NCBI GenBank assembly: GCA_019695055.1
Contig: JAIBAT010000139.1
Location: 1 to 32,827, forward strand
DNA length: 32,827 nt
Origin: Candidatus Sumerlaeaceae bacterium
GTDB lineage: Bacteria; Sumerlaeota; Sumerlaeia; Sumerlaeales; Sumerlaeaceae
Direction of reading: 5' to 3'
Part shown: positions 25,147 to 32,643 of the stretch, one piece after another
Position numbering within the stretch: the stretch's first letter is position 1
How the letters are laid out: the number at the start of each line of letters is the position of its first letter
Notes under the pieces: model-generated
What the model saw: the letters and a program-made list of their open reading frames with translations, nothing else
Databases searched by the model: none
Told to the model about the DNA's origin: nothing
Made by a program: the position numbers and the translations under genes

Positions 25147-25863
25147 TCAGGTGGAGAAAAGTGGCGTCAGGTCGAGCGTATGGTTGCGCAGCCAGCGTCG
25201 CATCTCGGTGCGATCCAGCCGGAAGCGCGTGCCGCCGCTCATTTCCTGCAGGAAAGGCAGCGAGTGCATCCAGCCGTCCCATTTGCGGCGGTCGGCTGTG
25301 GTGCCCCAGATCTGCTCGACCAGGGCCAGCATGTCGGTGGAGGGGATCACCGAACGGAAAAAATCGAAAAGAATCTCACTCTGCGTTATTTCCTCGCGCA
25401 GGTGACCAAGCAACTGCTTGATGATGGTCTCGTGGTCAAACGCCAGCCGGGGTCGGCGCTTGACGGCGTGGAACGTGGCCTCGTCGGCATCGTCGGCACC
25501 CTGGGGCTTGGAAACCTCGGCCGCGACGGCGCCAAAATAAATCACGGAAACGGAACGTCCGCGGGGGTCACGCCCAACGCTGCCCACGGCGCCAAACTGC
25601 TTCAGCCGTGCGCCAGAAAGTCCTGTTTCCTCCTTGAGCTCGCGCGCGGCGCAAGCTTCCAGCTCCTCGTTGTCCTCCACGAAGCCACCCGGAAATGCCC
25701 ACAGGCCCTCAAAGGGCGGTTTGGCGCGGCGCACCAGCAACACCTTCAGCTGTTGGTCGTCAAAAGTGAACAGCACAACGTCTGTCATGACGTTGATGTT
25801 CTGCACGGGCACTGTTTCGGGTGCTTTGCCCGGGCTCTTCGTCGTAGTTTTTTTGGGTGCCAA
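25147..25863 (-). CDS. Nudix hydrolase with NrtR-like C-terminal winged helix
   Basis: About 238 aa. The start is unsure: TTG 25863 has GGAAGG upstream; TTG 25878 and ATG further inside (VMTDVV) are alternatives. The first 20 residues are Lys/Thr/Pro-rich and probably disordered. The Nudix box is canonical (GGFVEDNEELEACAARELKEETGL split over residues 59-82: G-x5-E-x7-REL-x-EE-x-GL). All metal-binding glutamates are present, so hydrolytic activity on an NDP-X substrate is expected. The C-terminal half (LAFDHETIIKQLLGHLREE, then DRRKWDGWMHSLPFLQEM) follows the linker and winged-helix pattern of NrtR/ADP-ribose-binding regulators. It may therefore sense ADP-ribose and regulate NAD genes, but no NAD gene is adjacent. 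It lies between a GlmM-like gene and folC. Confidence 0.85.
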   Translation of the reverse strand: MAPKKTTTKSPGKAPETVPVQNINVMTDVVLFTFDDQQLKVLLVRRAKPPFEGLWAFPGGFVEDNEELEACAARELKEETGLSGARLKQFGAVGSVGRDPRGRSVSVIYFGAVAAEVSKPQGADDADEATFHAVKRRPRLAFDHETIIKQLLGHLREEITQSEILFDFFRSVIPSTDMLALVEQIWGTTADRRKWDGWMHSLPFLQEMSGGTRFRLDRTEMRRWLRNHTLDLTPLFST

Positions 25864-25972
25864 GTTCCTTCCTTCCAAACCTCAATCATGGGTGTCGGGC
25901 AAATTGGGGGGGCTGTCAAGGGAAGGAAACAGGGGCAAAATCCTGCTCCCACTTCCCCCTACAAACAGACCT

Positions 25973-27316
25973 TTAGCCCAATACTCGCGCCTCGACCCTC
26001 GAAACCAAATCCTGCGCAGCCTTTTCATCCGGCGCCTCGGCGAAGACCCGTACCACGGGCTCCGTGCCGCTGGCCCTCATGTGAATCCAGCGATCCGGGA
26101 AGCAGGCCTTTACGCCGTCCACGGTCACGATCTCGCTGGCATCGGCATACTCTGACTTCATGCGGGCGCACAAATCGGCGAGGTCCTTGCCCGTTATATC
26201 GTACTTTGTCTTCACCATCACGTAGTCGGGCACGCTGGCGTTGAGTTCCGCCGAGGTCACACCGCTTCGCGCCATGGCCTCAAGGATCATGGCCACGCCG
26301 GTCGCCGCGTCGCGCCCGCTATGGACTTTCGGGTAAATCACGCCACCGTTGCCTTCGCCGCCGATGAGCGCATTCGTCCTTCGCATGACTTCGACCACAT
26401 TGGCCTCGCCGATGGGCGTGCGGTGCAGCGGCACGCCAAACTTCGCCGCCACGTCATCCATTGCCCGCGTGGTGGACAGATTCACCACCATGGGCCCCTT
26501 TTCGCGCCCGAGGATAGAGGCAGCGCACAGCGTGACAGTGCGTTCCTCGCCGATGGCCCGGCCGGTGTTGTCCACGATCGCCAACCGGTCGGCGTCGGGG
26601 TCCACCGCGAAACCAATGTCCGCCTTCCTTGCGATGACCCGTTCGCAGAGTTTCCGGAGGTTTGCCGGAAGCGGCTCGGGATTGCGCGGGAATTCGGTAT
26701 TCACATCCACGTTGAAAATGTCCGCCGTACACCCCAGCTTTTCGAGCAATGGCCCCATGATCAGGCCGCCGACGCCGTTGACGCAATCCACCACGATGTT
26801 GAACCGCCGCGCAGCAATCGGTGCCACGTCCACATTTTCAAGCACCCGCGACAAGTGCCGCTGAATGCCGTCCGTGCGCGGCTCCACGACCCCAAGGTGC
26901 TTGTAATCTGCGCGACGGAACTCACCCGATTCCGCAATGGTCAGCAACCGGCGATTCGCCTCCGCCGTCAGGAATGTGCCCTCAGAATCGAAAAACTTGT
27001 AAGCATTCCATTGGGCCGGATTGTGGCTCGCCGTGATGGCAATGCCTCCCCTGGCGCGAAGTTCCCGTACCATCAAACCCACGGTCGGCGTCGGCGCGAG
27101 GCCAATGTCGTGGACGTGGCAGCCGGCCGAACTGAGGCCAGCGAAAGCCAGATGCCTCATCATTGGGCGCGAAAGCCGGCTGTCGCCGCCCAGCACCACC
27201 GGCCCGCCCTCCACCAGCGTCGCAAAGGCCAGCACGTAGCGCAGGAACTCCTCCGGGACCAGCGAATCGCCAACAATGCCGCGGATTCCGGCCACGCTGA
27301 TCATGGGCTTGCTCAT
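25973..27316 (-). CDS. glmM: Phosphohexomutase, GlmM-like
   Basis: 447 aa from ATG 27316, with GGGGGATGG upstream (an in-frame ATG at 27343 lacks such a site). It is an alpha-D-phosphohexomutase with all four active-site loops: phosphoserine loop ITASHNPAQWNAYKF with Ser97, Mg2+ loop DPDADRL (239-245), sugar loop GEGNGG (320-325) and phosphate-binding RASGTEP (413-419). The GEGNGG loop and length fit phosphoglucosamine mutase (glucosamine-6-P to glucosamine-1-P, for peptidoglycan and LPS), but phosphomannomutase/phosphoglucomutase activity cannot be excluded, since the Ser loop (SHNPAQWN) is closer to the archaeal-type variants than to E. coli GlmM. First gene of a minus-strand run that continues with the Nudix gene. 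Confidence 0.85.
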   Translation of the reverse strand: MSKPMISVAGIRGIVGDSLVPEEFLRYVLAFATLVEGGPVVLGGDSRLSRPMMRHLAFAGLSSAGCHVHDIGLAPTPTVGLMVRELRARGGIAITASHNPAQWNAYKFFDSEGTFLTAEANRRLLTIAESGEFRRADYKHLGVVEPRTDGIQRHLSRVLENVDVAPIAARRFNIVVDCVNGVGGLIMGPLLEKLGCTADIFNVDVNTEFPRNPEPLPANLRKLCERVIARKADIGFAVDPDADRLAIVDNTGRAIGEERTVTLCAASILGREKGPMVVNLSTTRAMDDVAAKFGVPLHRTPIGEANVVEVMRRTNALIGGEGNGGVIYPKVHSGRDAATGVAMILEAMARSGVTSAELNASVPDYVMVKTKYDITGKDLADLCARMKSEYADASEIVTVDGVKACFPDRWIHMRASGTEPVVRVFAEAPDEKAAQDLVSRVEARVLG

Positions 27317-27481
27317 GATTGTCCATCCCCCGAACTCATGCAATTCATGAGTCCGCTATGGAGGCTGGGATTTCGAATGAAAAGAGAAAACCGTACCCCG
27401 GCCTCCTCACATCTCCCTTTCCTGCTCCTCCGTTGATATTAACTTTACTTCGCCCGCCGACCTCGCCCGATAATCGGGATC

Positions 27482-28288
27482 ATGTTTGAACGTGTGGGAC
27501 GACTCTTTGCCTCCGAAATGGCCCGTGTCTGGCGCACCAAGCTGCCCTACCTCGGGTTGGCGGCCAGCGCGCTTATGGCTGTCGTGGCCTGGCAGTTTGT
27601 CCAAAGCGGCCAGGCCGACGAGACCGTGGGCAGCTATCTCATCGTTTGTATCAATTTCAGCACCACCCTCATCATCCCCATTTTCGCGGTGATCTTTTCG
27701 TCCATCCTTGTCGCGGGCGAGGCGTCCCGCGGCACCCTGCGGACATTGCTGACGCGACCGATATCCCGCGGCGACTTCCTGACGGCGAAGTGGCTGGTGG
27801 CGCTAAGCTACCTGTTTCTCCTGATTCTCGCGAACCTGATTCCGGCGCTCATCATCGGCCAGCAATACCCGCTGGTGGGGAAATCGGACCGGGCGGTGGA
27901 CATTCCCGGCCTTGCCGCCCATTTCCAGATTTTCGGCACCGGCGTGCTGCTTACCCTGCTGCCGCTGATTGCGACGGTGGCGTTCGGGTTCATGGTCTCG
28001 ACCCTCACGACAAATGTTTCCACGGCCATTGGCGGCGCCATCGGCACGCTGCTCACCATGCAGACCGCCAAGGAATTCGTGCGTTTCGGCGAGTTCAAGC
28101 TGAGTCCCTGGGTGTTCTCCAGTTACTACGACACCGCCATGGGGATCACGGGCGACAAAATCATTGGCAGCTATTCCACCTGGGCCAACGACAAGGTTTA
28201 CATGCTGGTGGGCACGAGCCTCGCCAGCACGGTGGTCTTTATCATCCTGAGCTACCGGGTGTTCCTGCGCCGGGACATGAACTTCTAA
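27482..28288 (+). CDS. ABC-2 type permease, orphan
   Basis: 268 aa with about six helices and short loops. MFERVGRLFASEMARVWRTK is the cytoplasmic amphipathic start usual for ABC-2 permeases. VAGEASRGTLRTLLTRPISRGDFLTAKWLVAL (about 80-110) is the coupling segment (E-x-x-x-G-T-x-x-x-L-L-x-x-P-x-x-R). There is a long GGAIGTLLTMQTAKEFV region in the fourth helix. It should partner an ATPase encoded elsewhere, since neither neighbour is an ATPase; the GldA-like one 23 kb away is a possibility but has its own permease. GGGA precedes the ATG closely. The gene stops 19 nt before the convergent fur stop. Substrate unknown. Confidence 0.82.
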   Translation: MFERVGRLFASEMARVWRTKLPYLGLAASALMAVVAWQFVQSGQADETVGSYLIVCINFSTTLIIPIFAVIFSSILVAGEASRGTLRTLLTRPISRGDFLTAKWLVALSYLFLLILANLIPALIIGQQYPLVGKSDRAVDIPGLAAHFQIFGTGVLLTLLPLIATVAFGFMVSTLTTNVSTAIGGAIGTLLTMQTAKEFVRFGEFKLSPWVFSSYYDTAMGITGDKIIGSYSTWANDKVYMLVGTSLASTVVFIILSYRVFLRRDMNF

Positions 28289-28294
28289 GCCTGT

Positions 28295-28317
28295 CGCCTC
28301 TCCGCGGTCAGGAGGCG
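28295..28317. terminator. Possible bidirectional terminator hairpin
   Basis: CGCCTC (28295-28300) pairs with GAGGCG (28312-28317) over an 11-base loop between the convergent permease and fur genes. It overlaps the last codons of fur. The stem is short and no long U-run follows in either direction, so it is only a candidate. Confidence 0.35.
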
Positions 28318-28679
28318 CATTTGTCGCAGAGGCCGTAGAGGATGATCTCGTGGCTCTCCAATTTGAATCCCTCCGGCACGATGCTGCGGAATGTCTCGTG
28401 GCAATCCGCCATCTCGAAAACCTTTTTGCACTGGCGGCAGCAAAAATGGTGGTGGTGCGCCTTGCCCGCCAGTTCGTAGCGGGTCGCTTCGCCGGGCAGC
28501 TCCACCGTTACCAGCCACTTTTCCTCGGCGAGGCTCTTGAGCGCGCGGTAAATCGTGGCAATGCCGATGCCGGGGGCGAGGGCTTGGGCACTTTCCAAGA
28601 CCTCCAGGGGCGTCATGGGGCGCCCGGAATCCTCGATCGCCTTTTTGATGGCCCGCCTCTGGTTGGTGTTACGCTCCAT
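28308..28679 (-). CDS. Fur-family transcriptional regulator
   Basis: 123 aa from ATG 28679, with GGAG eight bases upstream. The N-terminal winged helix holds NQRRAIKKAIEDSGRPMTPLEVL and recognition helix GIGIATIYRALKSLAEE (37-53). The metal/dimer domain follows: RYELAGKAHHHHFCCRQCKKVFEM, with His75-78 and structural zinc pair Cys81/Cys84, plus a second pair Cys118/Cys121 at the extreme C-terminus. The protein is short and ends with the second CxxC, close to PerR/Zur-like members rather than the longer classical Fur. Metal specificity (iron, zinc or peroxide sensing) cannot be fixed: an Asp or Glu-based regulatory site is not clear by eye. It is divergent from the histidine kinase with a 223-nt shared upstream region. 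Confidence 0.9.
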   Translation of the reverse strand: MERNTNQRRAIKKAIEDSGRPMTPLEVLESAQALAPGIGIATIYRALKSLAEEKWLVTVELPGEATRYELAGKAHHHHFCCRQCKKVFEMADCHETFRSIVPEGFKLESHEIILYGLCDKCAS

Positions 28680-28704
28680 GGGACAATCTCCTGCTCCCCC
28701 GCCG

Positions 28705-28726
28705 ACACATGATGTTAATGCAGTGT
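28705..28726. promoter_or_regulatory. AT-rich imperfect dyad before fur
   Basis: ACAC (28705-28708) and GTGT (28723-28726) bound an AT-richer 22-bp stretch in GC-rich DNA, 26-47 bases upstream of the fur start. The centre shows TG...CA symmetry. It is a candidate operator or promoter for fur autoregulation, but it does not match the classical Fur or PerR box. Confidence 0.3.
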
Positions 28727-28874
28727 TGAATCCAAGCACGGGCGACGGGGCACACCACGGCCCCAACCTACACCCCAGATTGAGGAACGGGACACCAGAC
28801 GGCCCCAATAGTCAACCGAAACCCTGCTCCCAGTTTGGCACAAAGCCTCTGGCAGCCATTATTCAGTTGGCAAA

Positions 28875-28887
28875 GCCCCGTCGGGGC
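28875..28887. other. GCCCCG-T-CGGGGC hairpin before histidine kinase
   Basis: Perfect 6-bp inverted repeat around a single T, 16 bases before the histidine-kinase ATG (28903). The kinase has no clear Shine-Dalgarno, so this could mask or shape its initiation region. Role is inferred. Confidence 0.35.
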
Positions 28888-28902
28888 CCCTATTCGACTT
28901 CC

Positions 28903-30099
28903 ATGCGTAAGGCCAATTTCGAGGGAAAGTTCCTTTCCAAGCTTTCCAAGATCGACAAGCAGGACATCGAGGGCTTTCTCGGCCACCTTGTCCGCGAGAA
29001 GAGCTTTCTCGAGATCATCTTCAACGCCATGATGGACGGCGTGGTCGTGCTGCGCCCCAGCCTTGAAATTCTCTATATCAACGATGCCGCCATGGAACTG
29101 CTGAACCTTGCGGGCAGGCGGCGCATTGTCGGCAACCGGATCCATGAGGTGTTTGAGAACCGCGACCTCACGGAACTGCTGACACGGTTCGCCATCGGCC
29201 GCCAACCCGTGCAGGACGTTGAGGTCGAATTGAGCACCCCCGAACCGCGATGGGTTGCGGTCAGCATCATACCGCTGGAGGCCGACCAGGGGCAGGCCGC
29301 CGGTGGCGCGGTGGTGATCCTGCGCGATGCCTCCGCCGCCCGCGAGAACGAGGAAACGCGGCGCCGCGCGGAGCGGGCCAACACCATGGCCACGCTCGCG
29401 GCGGGGCTGGCCCACGAGATCAAGAATCCGCTGAACTCGCTCCAGATCCACGCCCAGCTCCTGCAGCGGGCGCTGAAGGATGAGAAAAGCCGCTCCAAAA
29501 AATCCGATCGCGACCGGCTCATGCAGGCCAGCGACATCATCGTCGAGGAAATCCAGCGCCTCGGGCATGTGGTGGATGAATTCCTGACCGCCGTCCGCCC
29601 CACCAAACCCCTCTTCCAGCGGGCCAACATCAACACCCACGTGGAGCGCGTCGGCACCATGATGCGCCCCGAGGTGGAAAGCCGGGGTACCCGCCTCACC
29701 CTTTCCCTCGACCACGACATACCAACGGTGGAATTCGACCCCAACCAGATCACCCAGGCCCTGCTCAACCTCATCAAGAACTCCCTCGACGCCGTGGAGG
29801 GCCGCGAGGATGCCCGCATCCAGATCCGCACTATGCTGGCCGATTCCGGTTACCTGATCAGCGTCTCGGACAACGGCCGCGGCATCCCCGAGGAGCAACT
29901 CAAGCTGATCCTGGAACCCTACTACACGACCAAGTTCAGCGGGACCGGCCTGGGGCTGGCCATCGTGTCGAGGATCGTTGAAGAACACGGCGGGAAGCTC
30001 GACATCCTGAGCCAACCGGACAAAGGGACCGTCATTACGCTGGCCTTCCCGCTCGAAACCCGGCCTGTGCGCCTGCTGGATCAAAAGGGTGAAGGGTAG
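28903..30099 (+). CDS. Soluble PAS-domain sensor histidine kinase
   Basis: 398 aa from ATG 28903. The frame is open back to 28555, but that part overlaps fur on the other strand and has no domain content. There is no membrane helix or signal. PAS domain, about 35-145 (FNAMMDGVVVLRPSLEILYIN to GAVVILRDASAARENE). HisKA: LAAGLAHEIKNPLNSLQIHAQLL with His171, of the NtrB/AtoS class. HATPase: N-box LLNLIKNSLDAV, G1 DNGRGIP, F/G2 YYTTKFSGTGLGLAIV. All key residues are intact, so active autophosphorylation is expected. No response regulator is adjacent, so its partner is elsewhere. The ligand of the PAS domain is unknown. ATG initiation has no obvious SD. The downstream region is a repeat island. Confidence 0.92.
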   Translation: MRKANFEGKFLSKLSKIDKQDIEGFLGHLVREKSFLEIIFNAMMDGVVVLRPSLEILYINDAAMELLNLAGRRRIVGNRIHEVFENRDLTELLTRFAIGRQPVQDVEVELSTPEPRWVAVSIIPLEADQGQAAGGAVVILRDASAARENEETRRRAERANTMATLAAGLAHEIKNPLNSLQIHAQLLQRALKDEKSRSKKSDRDRLMQASDIIVEEIQRLGHVVDEFLTAVRPTKPLFQRANINTHVERVGTMMRPEVESRGTRLTLSLDHDIPTVEFDPNQITQALLNLIKNSLDAVEGREDARIQIRTMLADSGYLISVSDNGRGIPEEQLKLILEPYYTTKFSGTGLGLAIVSRIVEEHGGKLDILSQPDKGTVITLAFPLETRPVRLLDQKGEG

Positions 30100-30151
30100 C
30101 CGCAACCAGGAAGGTGCCTCGAGGACTGGCCCCCTAAAGCGATACGCAGGT

Positions 30152-30171
30152 GGGGGGAGGGGGAGGGGGGG
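30152..30171. repeat. G-rich tract, quadruplex-capable
   Basis: Twenty bases of G with only two A and a leading context of T, followed by TATGTATTTTTTT. In reverse complement it resembles the C-tract and A-rich flank at 15020-15061. It starts about 50 nt after the histidine-kinase stop. Confidence 0.65.
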
Positions 30172-30230
30172 TATGTATTTTTTTCACAAGTCCAATGTTA
30201 TCAATCCTCCTTATGTTTTAAGAGTTTGTT

Positions 30231-30283
30231 TAAATCGATCTAAATTGCGCCCAAGTGCTCACGTAAACCGGTCTAAATGCGCG
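30231..30283 (+). repeat. Two-copy direct repeat, period 33, with palindromic core
   Basis: TAAATCGATCTAAATTGCGC (30231-30250) recurs as TAAACCGGTCTAAATGCGCG (30264-30283). The similarity continues into CAAGTGCTCAC versus AAAGTGCCAC. Each unit has a 6-bp palindrome, ATCGAT or ACCGGT, in which two substitutions keep the symmetry. This fits paired binding sites or a remnant of a repeated element. Confidence 0.55.
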
Positions 30284-30524
30284 TGAAAGTGCCACTTTTC
30301 TGTCTTCGAAACACGCGAAAGCGGTGAGAATCAGAACGGACAGGATTCCAAGATTGGCCGGAAGTTTGGGGGCACAATGGGGCGCATGAGTCGCCCTGAC
30401 TGTGCTTGTCAAAGGTTTTCGGCCGCCGGGAATTTTTTTGGGCGATTTTTTAAGTTTAGCGATTTCAAAGAACCGTACGGATTAAATCATTTTTATTTCT
30501 TCCTTTCCCCATGGAAAAGCATGG

Positions 30525-30550
30525 ACAGGATCACAGGATTGACAGGATTC
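30525..30550 (+). repeat. ACAGGATT tandem units
   Basis: Three successive units ACAGGATC, ACAGGATTG, ACAGGATTC lie head to tail, followed at once by a G-rich run. A single further unit lies at 30340-30349. Short ACAGGAT-type tandems of this sort occur in intergenic DNA of many environmental bacterial genomes; function is not known. Confidence 0.6.
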
Positions 30551-30613
30551 TGGGGGGGCGGGGGTTCAGGGGGTTTGGCTATCATGTTGAGAAGACACTA
30601 ACACAGAAGAAGT

Positions 30614-30664
30614 GGGTTTGCCTATTCCCTTGCAGCTACTTGCAGACCCTTGTGGACCCATAAA
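30614..30664 (-). repeat. 51-bp dispersed repeat, copy B (inverted)
   Basis: The reverse complement starts TTTATGGGTCCACAAGGGTC and ends GGGAATAGGCAAACCC, aligning over all 51 bases with copy A at 14783-14833 at about 80% identity. The tandem GGGTCTGCAA seen in copy A is degenerate here. A CATGATAGC follows on the minus strand at greater distance than in copy A. Confidence 0.7.
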
Positions 30665-30768
30665 GTGAATGGAGGGAATTTGCCGGGAGAATTTCAGGGA
30701 GGCGGGGCGGTTGGAAGGATAGCCTGTGGTGCGGGATACGCAGGCGATCACATATAGATTCCATGAAA

Positions 30769-30862
30769 GTCCTGTTGGGGTGTTCGGCTGGAGTTCACGA
30801 TTTATCGTGAAGTGTTTGTAGAGATGAAATCATTCATGCTGAAGCATGAACTCCAACGGGAC
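30769..30862. repeat. Compound palindromic element (REP-like)
   Basis: Two perfect hairpins sit inside a larger inverted repeat. TTCACGAT (30794-30801) pairs with ATCGTGAA (30804-30811); TTCATGCT (30833-30840) pairs with AGCATGAA (30843-30850). Outer arms GGAGTTCA (30790-30797) and TGAACTCC (30847-30854) also match, as do GTCCTGTTGG (30769-30778) and CCAACGGGAC (30853-30862) at 9 of 10. Alternative foldings are therefore possible. It has the look of a REP/MITE-like unit; no transposase is nearby. Confidence 0.65.
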
Positions 30863-31073
30863 TGCCCACCGGACGCGACGCCACTTGCGGGCACTCAAGT
30901 CCTGGCTGTCAGTCCAAGTGAAAGCGTTCCCCTTGGTGGAAAAGCCAACGCGCGCCCAGCGGAACTTGACAATATCGCTCGGGGCGAGCCATATGTTGGG
31001 AGAATGTATTACGAGCTGTAATTAAACAAGCGATGTGGCATGGCAAGGTATCGAGTGCATTGTAAACTTAACT

Positions 31074-31092
31074 GTCGGAACAGTCAACCGAC
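31074..31092. other. GTCGG/CCGAC stem upstream of propeller gene
   Basis: GTCGG (31074-31078) and CCGAC (31088-31092) form a 5-bp stem with a 9-base loop, followed by CTTGCTTTTTATATT. It may be a weak terminator or part of the promoter region for the gene starting at 31147. Confidence 0.3.
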
Positions 31093-31146
31093 CTTGCTTT
31101 TTATATTCAATCCAATTGGGTATCACAAGTCAGAGGGAGTTGAATC

Positions 31147-32454
31147 GTGAAGATAGTTTTGGCTAGGCGCCAAGCGCGCGGGGATTGCTTCTCGACTTTT
31201 TATGGTCTCGCTCGCACAGTGTTGTCTTTGCTCCACCTGGCAGGTTTTGCCGTGATGTTACATTTCCTGGCTCAGAAATGCCCGGCCGCACCGGGGGACC
31301 TTCAAGCCGAGTTCAATAGGCCCGACTACGTTACGGACGCATGGGGGGATTACGGGCGGGAACTGAAGGAGTGGAACGGGACGCTCGTTGTTGGTTGCCC
31401 CGAAAGACTGGATTCCATGGCTTCTGGATTACGTGTAGGATGCATGTATCTAATTGACCCGCAGACGGGTACAATGGTGAAAAGAATATACAATCCTACC
31501 GATCCAGTCGGTTCAGACACCAATTTTGCCCGATTAATACGAACATCCCCTTCGGAGATATTGGTTTCTCGCAATGGCAGCCCCAGGCTGATAAACCCGG
31601 TCACCGGAAGCTCTGTCTTGAGTTTTGTGGAACCACCTCCAGCTTACAACCCCCACAATTATTTCCCTAGTTCCATTGAGCTTACTGCAACCCGAGTTTT
31701 CCTATCCAACTGCGGGCGCATTGTTTCTGGCTACCTGGATGCAGGTCGTGTGTATGCATTTGAGCGCAATTTCGGTTCACTTACGTTGAGCATTGACGAT
31801 CCCTCGCCGGGTACCGGGCACTTCTTCGGCGGCGTAAACAATTTTCCCGCCAGTCTCAGTGAGAACTTGCTTTGCATTGGTTCCGAGCTCTTCGTTGGAG
31901 CCCCGGGATCCAGCAGTGGACAGGGTATCGTTTATGTGTTCGACACCGATACAAGCACTCCGAAACGATCCATCGTAAATCCGTTTCCTGGTGTTGTGAC
32001 CAATTTTGGATCGAATTTGGCCCTGTTCAACGGGAACCTGCTAGTATGGAAGGTCAGTGGCGGGAAGGTTCTCCTGGTTAATCCCCAGACAGGAAACCAT
32101 ATTCGGACTTTCAACGATCCGCGGCCGGGTACGACGCAATTTCCTTTTCGGGTAGCTACCCTGGGAAACACGGTTTACATTTCTGCTGGCAGGGCGGCAG
32201 GGAGGGCGTGCGTTCACGCATTTAACGGTTCCACCGGGCAGCTCATGGGTACCATTGAAGACCCGGGCATCGATGGACTGGCGGCGGCAAACATGAATGG
32301 CGGACTTGTCGCGATTGGCAATAGTGTCTATGTCGGATTTCCGGATTATATGGTCATGGGGTCAGTTTCGGTTATAAAGGTGGGGAAAATCTATAAATTC
32401 GCCGGGTACGTTACCAGCGCAGGCTCCGACGCCAACTGGACCCTGTACGATTGA
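31147..32454 (+). CDS. Secreted beta-propeller-like protein with FG-GAP-type repeats
   Basis: 435 aa from GTG 31147, preceded by GAGGGAG. A hydrophobic N-terminal region (TVLSLLHLAGFAVMLHFLAQ, about 25-44) probably serves as signal or anchor. The rest is about seven repeats of one theme: 'L.v..NG.LvvG.P......G.vy.iD..tG....tI.nP.P'. Examples are YLIDPQTGTMVKRIYNPTDP, ELFVGAPGSSSGQGIVYVFD, VLLVNPQTGNHIRTFNDP and VHAFNGSTGQLMGTIEDP. This is a seven-bladed FG-GAP/PQQ-like propeller pattern. There is no C-terminal sorting domain or transmembrane anchor. Binding to a surface ligand is likely but unproven. It is clearly AT-richer and uses codons unlike the housekeeping genes, and sits behind a repeat island, so recent acquisition is possible. 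Confidence 0.72.
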   Translation: MKIVLARRQARGDCFSTFYGLARTVLSLLHLAGFAVMLHFLAQKCPAAPGDLQAEFNRPDYVTDAWGDYGRELKEWNGTLVVGCPERLDSMASGLRVGCMYLIDPQTGTMVKRIYNPTDPVGSDTNFARLIRTSPSEILVSRNGSPRLINPVTGSSVLSFVEPPPAYNPHNYFPSSIELTATRVFLSNCGRIVSGYLDAGRVYAFERNFGSLTLSIDDPSPGTGHFFGGVNNFPASLSENLLCIGSELFVGAPGSSSGQGIVYVFDTDTSTPKRSIVNPFPGVVTNFGSNLALFNGNLLVWKVSGGKVLLVNPQTGNHIRTFNDPRPGTTQFPFRVATLGNTVYISAGRAAGRACVHAFNGSTGQLMGTIEDPGIDGLAAANMNGGLVAIGNSVYVGFPDYMVMGSVSVIKVGKIYKFAGYVTSAGSDANWTLYD

Positions 32455-32489
32455 CCAACTGGAAATCCCGTATCTGTAGGCGAATTTTG

Positions 32490-32506
32490 TTCTCCAAACT
32501 GGAGAA
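32490..32506 (+). terminator. Candidate terminator after propeller gene
   Basis: TTCTCCA (32490-32496) and TGGAGAA (32500-32506) form a perfect 7-bp stem with a 3-base loop. A short ATTTT follows five bases later. It lies 36 nt after the stop of the propeller gene. The stem is sound but the U-run is short and delayed. The rest of the interval to 32643 holds a TATCGGA repeat (32541-32547 and about 32560-32566) and a G-rich patch, with no gene. Confidence 0.5.
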
Positions 32507-32643
32507 AGGTCATTTTGTCGTCCCCGTTTTTGCCCGGACGTATCGGACGGATTGGACTTATCGGATTTGGGGAGGGGGAAGCTGGGTTGGGTGGGGAGGT
32601 TCATGATCTTTATCCGATGCAGTTGCACCATTCCTAACTCGAC

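Larger units (their letters stand above)
30100..31146. other. Gene-free repeat island
   Basis: Just over 1 kb without a convincing gene. In order it holds a G-rich tract (30152-30171), a 33-bp-period tandem repeat (30231-30283), scattered ACAGGATT units (30340-30349 and 30525-30550), a G-rich run (about 30551-30580), one copy of a 51-bp dispersed repeat (30614-30664), a compound palindromic element (30769-30862) and a GTCGG/CCGAC stem (31074-31092). A 69-codon frame from GTG 30812 runs through the palindromic element and is not considered a gene. Confidence 0.65.

Noticed and set aside
28680..28808. N-terminal extension of the Fur-family protein by 43 residues
   Set aside because: Fur family similarity starts at the ATG at 28679, which has GGAG upstream. 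The extension is Gly/Pro/Cys-rich with no domain.
28555..28902. N-terminal extension of the histidine kinase by 116 residues
   Set aside because: It overlaps the fur coding region on the other strand and encodes no recognisable domain; the first supported start is 28903.
30152..30600. CRISPR-like array in the repeat island
   Set aside because: The repeats here (period 33 in two copies, ACAGGATT units) are too few, too variable and lack regular spacers; no cas gene is present.
30812..31021. 69-codon frame from GTG
   Set aside because: It begins inside the compound palindromic element, has no Shine-Dalgarno and no recognisable product, and lies in an otherwise gene-free repeat island.
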